A stretch of DNA of 57,400 nucleotides from Gemmatimonadales bacterium (GCA_007695225.1 REED01000089.1:1-57400); one strand, 5' to 3'; numbered from the stretch's first letter, positions 26,840 to 37,266 are shown. A program made the numbers and translations. Notes: generated from the sequence alone by a model not told the origin.

Positions 26840-26900
26840 GGGGAGTTGAGGCGAGTCAGCGCCTGCCGAAGGAGGAAGCACCCCCGCCGAGCAGGGTCAG

Positions 26901-27515
26901 TCAGCGAAGGGTGCGCCCAAGCTCCAGGGGACGGGGATACCGGATGGGACCCAGGGGGGTGTCCACCGTGGGGGTCGCCCTGAGTCCCAACGCCACCGGC
27001 TCCCCTTCCATGCCTGCCAGGGCCGACACGAGATCCACCAGGTCCCGGGTGCTCCCTTCGAAGAACTCCAGGAGATCGAGGCGGACCCGGATCGGAAACC
27101 CCGTCACCTGACCCCCCGGTAGGAGCAGGGCCTGATCCAGCCCCCCACTCACCGTTTCCCGGTCCTGGAGGAGAAGGGTCCAGTCCAGGGCCAGAAGGCG
27201 GGCTTCGGGGTTCCCCGCCGGGTTGTCCGCCTGCAGCTCCAGGGTCATCTCCAGGGGCAGCTCACGGGTCGTGAGGGCCAGGGTGACCTGGAGGATCTCC
27301 CGAGCGGAAAGATCTTCATACCCCCGGATCCGGAGCACGTCCACTCCAGCCAACCGGAGTTCGCTGACTCCGTCGAGGTCGAATCGGACCTGGGAGAGGG
27401 CGGCCAGGGACTGGAAGGCAGCGCACCCCGGGAGGACAAGGAGCATGAGCGCCATTCCCGGGAGAAACACCCGGGAGGAAGGAAAGCCAGGAAAGAGCCG
27501 GATGGGTTTGGGCAT
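26901..27515 (-). CDS. LEA type 2-like lipoprotein
   Basis: 204-residue lipoprotein. The signal peptide has lipobox VLPGC at about residue 31. The rest is one beta-rich domain with the LEA14/WHy-like pattern (FDLDGVSELRLAGVDVL, then LALTTRELPLEMTLELQADNPAGN). Proteins of this kind are known in bacteria but their role is unclear; stress protection is only suggested by plant relatives. The ATG at 27515 is preferred, but a GTG at 27536 with GGGAGAGG upstream is also possible. It faces the metzincin gene tail to tail and follows radC on the same strand. Confidence 0.75.
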   Translation of the reverse strand: MPKPIRLFPGFPSSRVFLPGMALMLLVLPGCAAFQSLAALSQVRFDLDGVSELRLAGVDVLRIRGYEDLSAREILQVTLALTTRELPLEMTLELQADNPAGNPEARLLALDWTLLLQDRETVSGGLDQALLLPGGQVTGFPIRVRLDLLEFFEGSTRDLVDLVSALAGMEGEPVALGLRATPTVDTPLGPIRYPRPLELGRTLR

Positions 27516-27572
27516 GGCTCCGCTACCCCCGGCCACCGTCCCGGGTCCTCTCCCCGCTCCTCCCCGGAGTCG

Positions 27573-28280
27573 TCACCCTCCTCTTCCACGGATCTCCCCG
27601 GCGTCCGATGCGGATCGCCACCGCCCCTCCCCCACCACCACGTGGTCCAGGACCCGGATCCCCACCGAGCGTCCGGCTTCGGCCATCTGTCGCGAAACGG
27701 AGCGATCTTCCGGCGAAGGGGTGGGGTCACCGGAGGGATGGTTGTGGACGAGGAGGACCGCGGCGGCGTTCTCCAGGATGGCAGGCCGGAAGACCTCCCG
27801 AGGATGGATGAGGGAAGCGTCCAGGATCCCGCGAGTCACCGGCACCACCCTGAGGACCCGGTGCTGGGTGTTCAGGAGGACCACGTGGAATTCCTCGTGG
27901 GGAAGATCACGGAGGCGGGGCGCCATGAGTCGGTAGACGTCCTCGGGGCCCCGGATCCGGATTCGCTCCGGTGTGCCCTCTTCCTGGACCCGGCGCCCAA
28001 GTTCCAGGGCGGCCAGGACCCGGGCGGCCTTGGCCTCGCCGACACCCGGAAGGGAGGACAGCCCTGCCGATCCCTCCGCGGGAAGCCGTCGAAGCCATCC
28101 ACGTCCCCGAGCCAGGATCCGATCCGCCACGGCCAGCGCCGACCCCTCCCGTCCGCCACTCCCCACGAGGATGGCGAGGAGTTCCCGGTTCGTGAGCACT
28201 CCTGCGCCCAGGGAGCGCAGCCGCTCCCTGGGCCGAGCGCCGGGGGGAAGATCGAGGACGGATGGGGGGAAGGCGGTCAT
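27573..28280 (-). CDS. radC: RadC family JAB-domain protein
   Basis: 235 residues. A helix-hairpin-helix lies at about 77-85 (LPGVGEAKA). The C-terminal JAB/MPN domain has the metal motif HNHPSGDPTPSPED, with His179, His181 and Asp192, and Glu130 as the likely catalytic acid. RadC was once linked to DNA repair, but that role is not supported, and the true function is unknown. It lies between secA and the LEA-like gene, about 100 bases from secA. Confidence 0.95.
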   Translation of the reverse strand: MTAFPPSVLDLPPGARPRERLRSLGAGVLTNRELLAILVGSGGREGSALAVADRILARGRGWLRRLPAEGSAGLSSLPGVGEAKAARVLAALELGRRVQEEGTPERIRIRGPEDVYRLMAPRLRDLPHEEFHVVLLNTQHRVLRVVPVTRGILDASLIHPREVFRPAILENAAAVLLVHNHPSGDPTPSPEDRSVSRQMAEAGRSVGIRVLDHVVVGEGRWRSASDAGEIRGRGG

Positions 28281-28349
28281 TCCCCAACCTCGCCCCTTCC
28301 GGTCAGCGAAGGGTCAGCGTCTCCTCGGTCCTCGTCGCCCCTCCCTCTT

Positions 28350-28372
28350 CCCGGGGGTGGTCGGTCCCCGGG
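28350..28372 (-). terminator. GC-rich hairpin after secA
   Basis: A 7-bp inverted repeat, CCCGGGG (28350-28356) and CCCCGGG (28366-28372), encloses 9 bases. It lies 6 bases past the secA stop codon. No U-run follows (the next bases are GAAGAGGG), so it is at most a weak or factor-assisted terminator, or it protects the 3' end of the secA message. Confidence 0.3.
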
Positions 28373-28378
28373 CCCGAC

Positions 28379-31300
28379 TCAGCTCGGCGCCCCGTGGCAC
28401 TTCTTGTACTTCTTGCCACTTCCGCAGGGGCAGGGGTCATTTCGTCCGGGCTCGTCCTCAGCGGTTACGGGCTGCTGGGGCGCTGCCTCCTCGCCCCGGT
28501 TGGTCTGAAGTCGGGCGGGATCGGGGGCGGCGGCATCCGGAAGGCCCGTCGCCCCTGCGTCTGCCCTGGCCGCTGCCGCCACACCCACCGGATCCAGGCG
28601 GGAACCGCCTCGCCCCGGCACTCCCTGCCGGCTTCGGGCCGCGGCCTCCGCCCCTCCGGTGTCCTGGGGCCCCTGGGGACCGGAGTAGGCCAACCGCTGG
28701 GGCTGACGAGGCTGGGGCTGGGGCTGGCCGATCTGGGCACGGAAGAAGAGGGACGTGACCGTCTTCCGGATGTCCTTCATGAGGTCCACGAACATGTCGT
28801 AGGCCTCTTTCTTGTACTCGATGAGCGGATCCTTCTGTCCCCAGCCCCGGAAGGAGATGGAGGCCTTCAGGGAATCCAGGTCGTAGAGGTGGTCCTTCCA
28901 CTTGTCGTCGATGATGGAGAGGAGAAGCCAACTCTGGACCTTCTCCGAGTGCTCCCCGAAGGTCTCCAGCTTCCGTTCGAACTGGGCCCGAGCCGCAGGA
29001 AGGGCGACCTCCAGAACCTCCTCCCGATCGACGAAGTCCGCCTCGTCCTCCTCCTTCTCCGGGAGCTCGTCCACCTGGAGGAAGAAGTCCATCAGGAATC
29101 GCCGCCGGAGCCCATGGAGTTCCCAGGAGTCGGGGTGGGCCTCCTCGTCGGTGAACTCCTCCACCAACTCCCGAACCGCCACCTCCACCATCTCCCAGAT
29201 CTCTCCCCGCAGGTCCTCTCCCCCCTCGAGGGCGAAGAGGCGGAGGTCGTAGATCACCTCTCGCTGCTGGTTCATGACGTCGTCGTAGTCCAGCAGCTTC
29301 TTCCGGGCCTCGAAGTTGTTCCCTTCCACCCGCCGCTGGGCCCGCTCGATGGACTTGGTGACCAGCCCGTGGGTGATGACCTCCCCCTCCTGAGCCCCCC
29401 ACTTGTCCATGGCCTTTGCGATCCGCTCCGACCCGAAGAGACGCATCAGGTCGTCTTCCAGGGAGAGGAAGAACTGGGTGGCCCCCGGATCCCCCTGCCG
29501 TCCCGCCCGGCCCCGGAGCTGCCGATCGATGCGGCGGGATTCGTGACGGGCCGAGCCCAGGATGTGGAGCCCCCCGCATTCGATGAGGTAGTCGTCGGAC
29601 TGCTCCGCCAGATCCACCCATCGGTTCGGGTCCACCGGAGCCAGCTCCTCCAGCTCCAGCCCCCGCTCCTTGGCCCATCCCACGGTGCGGTCCTCCTTGA
29701 CCCCCTGGCCCAGTTTGATGTCGGTCCCACGACCGGCCATGTTGGTGGCGATGGTCACCGCTCCGGGGCGTCCCGCCTCGGCCACGATGTCCGCCTCCCG
29801 CTTGTGCTGCTTGGCGTTCAGGACGTTGTGGGGGATTCCCCGCCGCTTGAGCATCCGCGCCAGGGTCTCGGAGACGTCCACGTTGGTGGTCCCCACCAGG
29901 ACGGGGAGCTCCATCTTGTGGAAGCGGTCGATCTCGTCCATGAGGGCGTTGTACTTCTCCCTCTTCGTCTTGAAGATGAGGTCGTTCCGGTCATCCCGGA
30001 CCACGGGGCGGTTGGTGGGAATCACCAGGACATCCAGGCCGTAGATCTGGTGGAATTCGTTCTCCTCCGTCTCCGCCGTCCCCGTCATCCCCGCCAGCTT
30101 GTCGTACATCCGGAAGTAGTTCTGGATGGTGATGGTGGCCAGGGTCTGGGTCTCCCCCTTCACCTCCACCCCCTCCTTCGCCTCCACCGCCTGGTGGAGC
30201 CCGTCGCTCCAGCGACGGCCGGGCATCTGCCGCCCGGTGAACTCGTCCACGATGACCACGGATCCGTCTTCCCCGATGATGTACTGTTCATCTCGGTGGA
30301 AGAGGGCGTAGGCCTTGAGAAGCTGATGGATGCCATGCATCCGCTCGCTCTTCTGGGCGTATTCCTTCTCGAGGTTCTCGATCTGCTCCTGCTTCTGCTC
30401 GGCGGAGAGTTCCTCATCCTCCTCGATCTCCCCGATGACCTCGGAGAGATCGGGCACCACGAAGGCGTCGGGGTCCCCTGGCGAGAGTTCCTCGATCCCC
30501 CGGTCCGAGAGGTGGACGTTGTGCCCCTTCTCGTCCATGGCAAAGAGGAGGTGCTCATCCACCTCGTGGAGGCGCTTCTCCCGCATGAAGGCGGCCTCCG
30601 CGTCCTGGACGAGCTTCTGGATGGAGGAATCGTCTGCGAAGAGCTTCAGGAGCCGCCGGTTCTTCGGGGTCCCCCGTCGCACCGCCAGAAGGGCCTCCGC
30701 GGCCTCCCACTCCTTTCCCTCCTCCAGTGCCGCCTCGGCCCGTCCGATGAGCTCGGTGGCGATCTTGAGTTGTTTCTTGTAAAGGCTCGAGACCAGGGGG
30801 TTGAGCTGCTTGTAGGCGGTATGGGTGTCCCGGCTCACCGGCCCGGAGATGATGAGGGGGGTCCGAGCCTCATCGATGAGGACCGAATCCACTTCGTCGA
30901 TGATGGCATAGAAGTGGGGACGCTGCACCCGACGCTCCAGGGAGTGGACCATGTTGTCCCGGAGATAGTCGAAGCCATACTCGTTGTTGGTCCCGTAGGT
31001 GATATCGGCCCCGTAGGCCTCCCGCCGCCCTTCAGTCCCAGGATCGTGGAGGTCGATGACACCCACCGTGAGTCCCAGGTAGGTATAGATGGCGCCCATC
31101 CACTCGGCGTCCCGCTGTGCCAGGTAGGTGTTCACCGTAACCAGGTGGGCACCCCGGCCGGCCAGGGCGTTGAGGTAGAGGGGCATGGTGGCGGAGAGGG
31201 TCTTGCCTTCTCCGGTCTGCATCTCGGCGGCGGTGCCACGATGGAGGGCGATCCCGCCGACGAGCTGCACATCGTAGGGGATCATGTCCCAGGGAAGCTT

Positions 31301-31690
31301 CTGCCCGGTCACCACGACCTCGGTCCCCACCAGCCGCCGACAGGTTTCCTTGACCACGGCAAATGCCTCGGGGAGGAGATCGTCCAGCGCCTGGACCAGG
31401 ACCTCCTTCAGCTCTTCCTCCACCCCCTGCATCTCCACGGTGAGGCGTTCCCGCTCCGCCGACTCCACCGTCTTCGCCCGGGCGGCCCGGATTTCGGCGA
31501 TCTGCTCCTCCAGGGGGCCGACCTGCTCCTGGATGTATTCCCGGAACTCGTCGGTCTTCCCCTTGAGTTCCTCCTCCGAGAGTTCAGCCAACTCCTCGAA
31601 GATCTCGTTGATCTCGTTTACCAGGGGCTGAAGCGCCTTCACCTCACGCTGGTGTCGGTCGCCCAGAAGCTTCTTGAAAAGGTTCTTCAT
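28379..31690 (-). CDS. secA: preprotein translocase ATPase SecA
   Basis: SecA is the motor that pushes preproteins through SecYEG. The 1,103-residue protein has Walker A (QTGEGKT, about 158-164), the [12 protein letters not shown] box, the NMAGRGTDI motif, and helical scaffold and wing domains. The C-terminus has a Pro/Gln- and Ala-rich linker and a SEC-C zinc motif ([14 protein letters not shown]). It is about 200 residues longer than E. coli SecA. About 100 extra residues, mostly charged coiled-coil, sit between ISGPV and the [13 protein letters not shown] motif in the preprotein cross-linking domain. It lies between nadD and radC. Confidence 0.99.
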   Translation of the reverse strand: MKNLFKKLLGDRHQREVKALQPLVNEINEIFEELAELSEEELKGKTDEFREYIQEQVGPLEEQIAEIRAARAKTVESAERERLTVEMQGVEEELKEVLVQALDDLLPEAFAVVKETCRRLVGTEVVVTGQKLPWDMIPYDVQLVGGIALHRGTAAEMQTGEGKTLSATMPLYLNALAGRGAHLVTVNTYLAQRDAEWMGAIYTYLGLTVGVIDLHDPGTEGRREAYGADITYGTNNEYGFDYLRDNMVHSLERRVQRPHFYAIIDEVDSVLIDEARTPLIISGPVSRDTHTAYKQLNPLVSSLYKKQLKIATELIGRAEAALEEGKEWEAAEALLAVRRGTPKNRRLLKLFADDSSIQKLVQDAEAAFMREKRLHEVDEHLLFAMDEKGHNVHLSDRGIEELSPGDPDAFVVPDLSEVIGEIEEDEELSAEQKQEQIENLEKEYAQKSERMHGIHQLLKAYALFHRDEQYIIGEDGSVVIVDEFTGRQMPGRRWSDGLHQAVEAKEGVEVKGETQTLATITIQNYFRMYDKLAGMTGTAETEENEFHQIYGLDVLVIPTNRPVVRDDRNDLIFKTKREKYNALMDEIDRFHKMELPVLVGTTNVDVSETLARMLKRRGIPHNVLNAKQHKREADIVAEAGRPGAVTIATNMAGRGTDIKLGQGVKEDRTVGWAKERGLELEELAPVDPNRWVDLAEQSDDYLIECGGLHILGSARHESRRIDRQLRGRAGRQGDPGATQFFLSLEDDLMRLFGSERIAKAMDKWGAQEGEVITHGLVTKSIERAQRRVEGNNFEARKKLLDYDDVMNQQREVIYDLRLFALEGGEDLRGEIWEMVEVAVRELVEEFTDEEAHPDSWELHGLRRRFLMDFFLQVDELPEKEEDEADFVDREEVLEVALPAARAQFERKLETFGEHSEKVQSWLLLSIIDDKWKDHLYDLDSLKASISFRGWGQKDPLIEYKKEAYDMFVDLMKDIRKTVTSLFFRAQIGQPQPQPRQPQRLAYSGPQGPQDTGGAEAAARSRQGVPGRGGSRLDPVGVAAAARADAGATGLPDAAAPDPARLQTNRGEEAAPQQPVTAEDEPGRNDPCPCGSGKKYKKCHGAPS

Positions 31691-31782
31691 TCCGATATCG
31701 TCCCGATTGTCGATGGACCGGGTGGCCTGCAGGCTCCGAAGGGAGTCATGCCGCTTGCCGGTTCAGACCGCAGATGCAGACA

Positions 31783-32409
31783 TTAGAGATACAGCCTGGA
31801 AGCTTCCAGGATCCGGTGCACGGACTCGGGGACCATGTAGCGAACCGAGCGTCCCGACTGGATCCGTTCCCGGATGAAGGTGGAGGAAAGGTCGATCCGG
31901 GGGACCGCCACCGGCAAGGGAGACACCCCGACCCCACCGGTCGGATCCGGAGGGAGGCCCGGATCCACCGTGCGGGGATCCTCCCCGCCCCGGGTCATCA
32001 CCACCAGCGTGGCCTGGGAGGCGATTGTGCCAGGGTCCCTCCATCCTCCAAATCCCGCCCACTGGTCCGCGCCCAGGATCAGGAAGAAGGCGGTGGAGGG
32101 ATGGGCTTCGGTGAGGGAACGGAGGGTATCCACTGTATAGGAAGGTCCCGTCCTTCTCAATTCCAGATCTGAGACCTCGAAGCGGGAATCCCCCTCCACC
32201 GCCGCCCGCACCATCCGAAGCCTGAGGGAGGCGGGGGCCACGCTGTCCCCCGCTTTGTGGGGTGGGAGTCCGGTCGGGATCAGAAAGACCCGGTCCAACT
32301 CCAGGGACTCGTATACGGCTTGGGCCGCCACGAGATGGCCTACATGGATCGGATCGAAAGTCCCTCCCAGGATTCCGATCCGCTCGTGTCGAGAAAGGTC
32401 AGCGGGCAT
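31783..32409 (-). CDS. nadD: nicotinate-nucleotide adenylyltransferase NadD
   Basis: NadD joins nicotinate mononucleotide and ATP to form NaAD on the way to NAD. The 208-residue protein has the nucleotidyltransferase motif GGTFDPIHVGHL near the N-terminus, the TGLPPHK motif, and the ISSTxxR equivalent LSSTFIRERI near the C-terminus. The ATG at 32409 starts the fold directly and overlaps the bamD end by 11 bases. The nearest AGGAGG is about 20 bases upstream, too far to be ideal, so translation may depend on coupling to bamD. Confidence 0.95.
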   Translation of the reverse strand: MPADLSRHERIGILGGTFDPIHVGHLVAAQAVYESLELDRVFLIPTGLPPHKAGDSVAPASLRLRMVRAAVEGDSRFEVSDLELRRTGPSYTVDTLRSLTEAHPSTAFFLILGADQWAGFGGWRDPGTIASQATLVVMTRGGEDPRTVDPGLPPDPTGGVGVSPLPVAVPRIDLSSTFIRERIQSGRSVRYMVPESVHRILEASRLYL

Positions 32410-33193
32410 CCCCGTCGCCGTCTGTCCTTGCCTCCTGAGCAGCATCGGAATCCGGGTACAGGAAGAGGAGACGTTCCCGGACCTGCCTCGCCTCCTCCTC
32501 CCATCCGATAGCCTCATAGGAGCGGAAGAGGGCCAGCAGCGCCCGCGGTGCCCATGAGGTCTCGGGGAAGAAGTCCACCACGTCCTGGAAGATGAGGATG
32601 GCCGAGTCGTGGAAGTCCCGCCGCTGATAGAAACGACCTTCCTGGTACCAGCGCTCCGCGAGGCGATCCACCATCTCGATCCGAATGGAGTCGGCCTCCT
32701 GGGCAACGTTCATCCCCTGGAATTCACTGGCGGTGGCGCGACATGCCTCCCTGGCCCGGCGGGTGTACTCCTGATCGCGCTGGGGGTGGGGCGCCAGCCG
32801 GGCATAGGCCCGACAGATCCCCAGGGAGGCTTCGGGGGTCATCCCGTGGCTCGGATACCTCTGGAGAAACCGTTCGTACTCGGCTGCGGAGGTGATGTAC
32901 TCCCCATTTTCGAAATGGGCCCGGGCCAGGTAGATGCGAGCTTCGGCCCCCCGGGGGTGCCCAGGGAAGGAAGCCACGAGGCGCTCGAATGCCTCCACCG
33001 CCTCATCCCAGTCCCGGTCTTCGAACTGCTCCACCCCATAGGCGAAGAGTTCGTCTCCATCCATCCCGATCCATGGGGGAGTGGAGGCACACGCGGAAAA
33101 GACGAGGGAGACCATGAGGGCCCACCCCGCCGACCTCCACCGGGGCCACCCCTTTCCGGGGTTTCCGGCGCCAGCCTTCCATGCACGTCCCAT
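32399..33193 (-). CDS. bamD: outer-membrane assembly lipoprotein BamD
   Basis: BamD is the essential lipoprotein of the BAM complex, which folds outer-membrane barrels. The 264-residue protein has a lipobox FSAC at about residue 35, then five TPR-like helix pairs. The family pattern is visible in YGVEQFEDRDWDEAVEAF, AEYERFLQRYPSH and the C-terminal FLYPDSDAA. The ATG at 33193 has AGGAG 5 bases upstream; the longer open frame upstream looks non-coding. The gene is 173 bases after the aminotransferase gene and overlaps nadD. Confidence 0.92.
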   Translation of the reverse strand: MGRAWKAGAGNPGKGWPRWRSAGWALMVSLVFSACASTPPWIGMDGDELFAYGVEQFEDRDWDEAVEAFERLVASFPGHPRGAEARIYLARAHFENGEYITSAAEYERFLQRYPSHGMTPEASLGICRAYARLAPHPQRDQEYTRRAREACRATASEFQGMNVAQEADSIRIEMVDRLAERWYQEGRFYQRRDFHDSAILIFQDVVDFFPETSWAPRALLALFRSYEAIGWEEEARQVRERLLFLYPDSDAAQEARTDGDGDAR

Positions 33194-33366
33194 CCACACT
33201 CCTGCACCTCGCCAGATCCCGGAGAACCCGGACGGTTTCTTTCCCTCGCAAGCCCTCAACTGTCGTGAAACTCCGGTCCCGACGCAACCGGTCCCAACTT
33301 CCATCCTCCTCTTCCGGAGCTGCAACCACCGAGGCACGCGCTTCCTGGCCCTCCCTGGAATCCCGG

Positions 33367-34500
33367 TCATGAGGCGAAGAAGGTGCGGATCTCTTCCACC
33401 ACCAGGGCCAATCGGTCCTCACCCAGTTCAGGGAAGACGGGAAGCGAGAGCACCTCCCGACACGCCCGCTCCGCCTCTGGAAGCTGACCTTCCCTCCCGC
33501 CGAGTTCAGCGAAACAGGGCTGGAGGTGGAGGGGCACGGGGTAATAGATCCCGCTCCCCACCCCCCGCCCCTGGAGATGCTCCCTCAGGGCATCCCGGAC
33601 GTCCACCCGGACGGTGTACTGATTGTAGACATGGTGATTCCCCTCCAGGGCGTCGGGGAGCTTGACCTCATTCAGGTCGCCCAGCCCCCCATGATACCCG
33701 CAGGCGTTCCGGCGCCGCGCTTCCTCCCACCCACCCAGGTGCCGAAGCTTGACCCGGAGAACCGCTGCCTGGAGGGCGTCCAACCGGGAGTTGGTACCTA
33801 CCAATTCATGGTGGTACATCTGTCGGCCGCCGTGAACCCTCAGCTTTGCCACCCGTTCCGCCATGTCCGAGTCCCGGACCGAGACCAACCCCCCGTCCCC
33901 GAAGGCACCCAGGTTCTTGGTGGGAAAGAAGGAGAACGCTCCAGCGTCCCCTGCGGCCCCCGCCATCGTCCAGCCATCCGGAGCTTCTGGTCCGTTGCCT
34001 CGCTGCCGAGCGCCGATGGCCTGGGCCGCGTCCTCCAGCAGGAACGCCCCCCGTTCCCCTGCCAGGGAGGCAAGCTCCCCCATGGGAGCCATCTGTCCGA
34101 AGAGGTGCACCGGAATCACCGCCCGGGTCCGCTCCGTCCAGGCCGCCTCCACCGTCTCCCGGGTCACGTTGAACGTGTCGGGATCGATGTCGCAGAAGAC
34201 CGGGCGGAATCCTGCGTTCCAGACCGCGCCGGCCGTGGCGAAGAAAGTGAATGCGGGAAGGATGACCTCATCCCCCGGGCGAGGGTCCAGTGCCTTGAGG
34301 GGAAGGAGGAGGGCATCCGTGCCGCTGGCGCACCCCACGGCGTGGGGGACCTGGAGAAAGGCGGCCATCTCCTCCTCGAACGCCTCAACCTCTGGTCCCA
34401 GCACGAACCCCTGCGATTCCACCACAGCCCGGACGGCCGCGTCGATCTCGGCTCGGAGGGCTTGGTATTGGGGCTTCAGATCCAGAAGGGGAACACGCAT
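33367..34500 (-). CDS. DegT/DnrJ/EryC1 family aminotransferase
   Basis: PLP aminotransferase of 377 residues. The lysine is Lys195 in FFPTKNLGAFGDGG. SGTDALLLPL (near residue 59), LPAFTFFATA and the LEDAAQAIGA aspartate site are all in place. The family converts keto-sugar nucleotides to amino sugars, as for surface glycans or antibiotics; the substrate cannot be read from sequence. The ATG at 34500 starts the fold at MRVPLLDLKPQY. It is not next to the sugar dehydrogenases, which lie about 3 kb to the right, but could serve the same polysaccharide pathway. Confidence 0.93.
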   Translation of the reverse strand: MRVPLLDLKPQYQALRAEIDAAVRAVVESQGFVLGPEVEAFEEEMAAFLQVPHAVGCASGTDALLLPLKALDPRPGDEVILPAFTFFATAGAVWNAGFRPVFCDIDPDTFNVTRETVEAAWTERTRAVIPVHLFGQMAPMGELASLAGERGAFLLEDAAQAIGARQRGNGPEAPDGWTMAGAAGDAGAFSFFPTKNLGAFGDGGLVSVRDSDMAERVAKLRVHGGRQMYHHELVGTNSRLDALQAAVLRVKLRHLGGWEEARRRNACGYHGGLGDLNEVKLPDALEGNHHVYNQYTVRVDVRDALREHLQGRGVGSGIYYPVPLHLQPCFAELGGREGQLPEAERACREVLSLPVFPELGEDRLALVVEEIRTFFAS

Positions 34501-34585
34501 TCTCAGGGGTCCGTCGTCAGGAGATGAGGGTGGGGATCGCCAGGGATCCGGGTGGACGCGGGAAGCCGGACCAGCAGGGCACCGA

Positions 34586-35527
34586 TCAGCAGGGCCCTTC
34601 GCCACCGCGTCGGAAGCGAATCTCATCGATGCGCTCCCGTGCACGTTGGATCAGGAGTCCTCCGCCCGCCAGTTCCTCCCGGAGGACCTGCTCGAAGGCC
34701 TGGACGGCAGGGATGCACTGGCCCTGTCCGGCCAGGATCTCCGCGGTATCGAACCAGGCCTGGGCAAGTCGATTCCGGGGCTCACCCAAGTCGATCGTGG
34801 CACGGTAGAGGCGCAGCGCATCATCGTTGAAGCCCCGCTCCTGGGCCTCTCTCGCCATCTCGAAGGAACAGTTCCCCACGTGCCAATCCACCTCGGAGCG
34901 CCGGCTCGGACTCACCTCGTCCCGGACCTGGTCGAAGAAGGCGAGGGCCCGCTCGCAATCCCCCAGTTCCTCGTGGGCGAGCGCCATCTCGAAGATGACT
35001 TCCGCCTCGTCCCCGTCCTCCCCGAGGGCTTTCTGGAAGAAGGGTAGGGCTTCACCGTACTGACCATTCCCAGCGAAGTGGCGGGCCAGGGGCAGCGCCA
35101 GGCCCGTCAGACTCACACCTGGCTGGAGCGCAAGCGCCGCCTCCATTGAGGCGGCGGCGGCAATCCCATCCCTTCGCTCCACGGCGCGTCGGGCCACACG
35201 GAGCAGATCCGAGGCCGCCAGGTCTGCAACATCCGGATCCTGCTCGATGGCCTCCCGGTAGTGGTCCCGGGCTTCGTCGATGCGCCCCACTCGCGCGTAG
35301 GCGTGGGCGGTCCGCACCAGGGTATGGACCTCCCGGTTCCCTTGGCGAAGGGCCAGGCGGTACTCCGCCAACGCCTCCGGGAAGTCGCCCCGCGCAAAGG
35401 CCTCATCCCCCCGCTGCAGCGCACCCTCTTCGTTCCCCGCGGCGGTACATCCTGCAGAGATCCCGACAAGAGCGATTCCGGAGAGGAAGAGGGCGAGGAA
35501 GAGGAGCCGGCCAGTGGTTGGATGCAT
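34586..35527 (-). CDS. TPR-repeat lipoprotein
   Basis: 313-residue lipoprotein. The signal peptide ends in lipobox SAGC at Cys27. At least four TPR units follow (EEGALQRGDEAFARGDFPEAL, then pairs at about 75-105, 150-185 and 215-250). TPR lipoproteins act as protein-protein adaptors; no partner is evident here. The ATG at 35527 starts the signal peptide. Its divergent neighbour is the PLP decarboxylase gene, 241 bases away, with no clear promoter seen for either gene in that gap. Confidence 0.8.
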   Translation of the reverse strand: MHPTTGRLLFLALFLSGIALVGISAGCTAAGNEEGALQRGDEAFARGDFPEALAEYRLALRQGNREVHTLVRTAHAYARVGRIDEARDHYREAIEQDPDVADLAASDLLRVARRAVERRDGIAAAASMEAALALQPGVSLTGLALPLARHFAGNGQYGEALPFFQKALGEDGDEAEVIFEMALAHEELGDCERALAFFDQVRDEVSPSRRSEVDWHVGNCSFEMAREAQERGFNDDALRLYRATIDLGEPRNRLAQAWFDTAEILAGQGQCIPAVQAFEQVLREELAGGGLLIQRARERIDEIRFRRGGEGPC

Positions 35528-35768
35528 ACCGTTTCGGGGTCGGATGGTGGAGCTGGAAGAGCGAGCCGGAAGTGCGATGGGGTGGACCCATCCGGACCTC
35601 CATCCGGGTTCCCTCCCGGACAGTGTAACCCGCTGCAGCGTCGGGGATCCATTCGTCATGGACGGTTGCTTCCGGAGAATGCAGGGTACCGGTTCCCCTC
35701 TCCCCGGGACTTGGCGATCTTTCCCCGTCATCCCATCCAAGTGAATCGCCCACCCAGGCTGGACCCTT

Positions 35769-37223
35769 ATGGATCCACGACGAGGACACCTGGACCCGAA
35801 GGATTGGAAGGCCTTCCGGGATGTCTGCCATCAGGTGGTGGACGAGATGGTGGAACGCTTTCAAGCCACCTCTTCGGGGCCGGTCTGGAGGGAGATCCCG
35901 GAAGAAGTGGCGCAAACGTTCCGGGATGGGCTTCCAGAGGAAGGACGGCCCATTCCCGAGGTTCTGGTCCAGATTCGGGAGAACCTTCTCCCGTACACCC
36001 TTGGGAATACCCATCCACGTTTCTTCGGATGGGTCAACGGAGCCGGGACGCCGGCCGGAGCCCTGGCCGAGTTCCTGGCCGGATCCATCAATGCGAACCT
36101 CGGAGGGCGCCACCATTCCCCAATCCTCGTAGAGGAACAGGTGGTCTCCTGGGTCCGAGATCTCTTCGGGTTTCCCTCCGGCTCCTCGGGCACCCTCATG
36201 AGCGGGACCTCGATGGCCACGGTCACCGCCCTCTCCGTGGCCCGCCACCGAGCTACCCGGGGGTCGGACCGGCAAGCGGGCCTCCGGGGGCAGCCCCCTC
36301 TGGTGGGATATGCCTCAAGGGACAGCCATCACTCCGTAGCAGATGCCTTCAGCCTTCTGGGACTGGGGGCGGACGCCCTCCGGGGGGTTGGCCTCGCGGC
36401 CGACGGATCCATGGACCCATTGGCCTTGGAATCGGAGATTCGTCGGGACCTGGAGGCGGGCCATCGTCCCTTCGTCGTGGTGGCCACCGTGGGATCGGTG
36501 ACCTGCGGCGCCATCGACGACCTCCGACGGCTCCGGTCCCTCTGTCACCGCTACGGGCTCTGGCTCCATGTAGATGGGGCGTTTGGAGCCGCAGCCATCC
36601 TCGCACCGGAGATCGCACCCCGCCTCGCAGGGATCGAAACCGCCGACTCCCTGGCCATGGACTTCCACAAGTGGTTCCATGTGCCGTACGATGCAGGATG
36701 CGTCCTGGTCCGGGACGGAAACCTCCATCGCTCCGCCTTCGGAGGACGCCCGGACTACCTCACCTCTCTCCCGTCCGGCCCGGCCTCGGGAGAGCATTGG
36801 CCCATGGACCTGGGGCCGGAGATGAGCCGCGGGTTCCGGGCCTTCAAGGTCTGGTTCACCCTCCAGGCACTGGGCAGCCGGGCCGTGGGGGAAGCGGTGT
36901 CCCGCAACTGCGCCCAGGCCCGGGCCCTGGCGGCGCGGGTGGACCTGGAGCCGGAACTCCAGCGGATGGCACCGGCGGAGTTGAACATCGTATGCTTCCG
37001 TTATTCCCCGGAGGACCTGGAGGAGTCGGAACTGAACGAGGTGAACCGTCGGATCCTCATGGATCTTCATGCCCGGGGCCTGGCCGTGCCCTCCCCCATT
37101 CGACGTGGGGATCAACTGGGGATCCGGGTGTGCCTATGCAATCACCGAACCTCCGCCGAAGACCTGGACCTCCTGGTGGAGGCGGTCCTGGCTCTGGGTC
37201 GCCGGCTGCTCCCCGTGGGCTGA
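35769..37223 (+). CDS. PLP-dependent group II decarboxylase
   Basis: 484-residue pyridoxal-phosphate enzyme of the aromatic-amino-acid/glutamate decarboxylase family. The cofactor lysine is Lys301 (DFHKWFHVPYDAG), the ring-stacking histidine is His187 (RDSHHSV), and Asp269 lies in HVDGAFG. Length and motif order match decarboxylases, not aminotransferases. The substrate (aromatic amino acid, histidine, glutamate or 2,4-diaminobutyrate) cannot be fixed from motifs. It is a single plus-strand gene between two minus-strand blocks and meets the UDP-glucose dehydrogenase gene tail to tail. Confidence 0.92.
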   Translation: MDPRRGHLDPKDWKAFRDVCHQVVDEMVERFQATSSGPVWREIPEEVAQTFRDGLPEEGRPIPEVLVQIRENLLPYTLGNTHPRFFGWVNGAGTPAGALAEFLAGSINANLGGRHHSPILVEEQVVSWVRDLFGFPSGSSGTLMSGTSMATVTALSVARHRATRGSDRQAGLRGQPPLVGYASRDSHHSVADAFSLLGLGADALRGVGLAADGSMDPLALESEIRRDLEAGHRPFVVVATVGSVTCGAIDDLRRLRSLCHRYGLWLHVDGAFGAAAILAPEIAPRLAGIETADSLAMDFHKWFHVPYDAGCVLVRDGNLHRSAFGGRPDYLTSLPSGPASGEHWPMDLGPEMSRGFRAFKVWFTLQALGSRAVGEAVSRNCAQARALAARVDLEPELQRMAPAELNIVCFRYSPEDLEESELNEVNRRILMDLHARGLAVPSPIRRGDQLGIRVCLCNHRTSAEDLDLLVEAVLALGRRLLPVG

Positions 37224-37266
37224 CCCTCTTCCCCGGCCCCTCCGCGACCTGATTCCAACGGTCTCC

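Noticed and set aside
28262..31786. Open reading frame of over 1,100 codons on the plus strand opposite secA.
   Set aside because: The GC-rich code with few A/T stop codons gives long antisense frames. The translation is a Leu/Gly/Pro/Val-biased string with no domain, and secA on the other strand is unmistakable.
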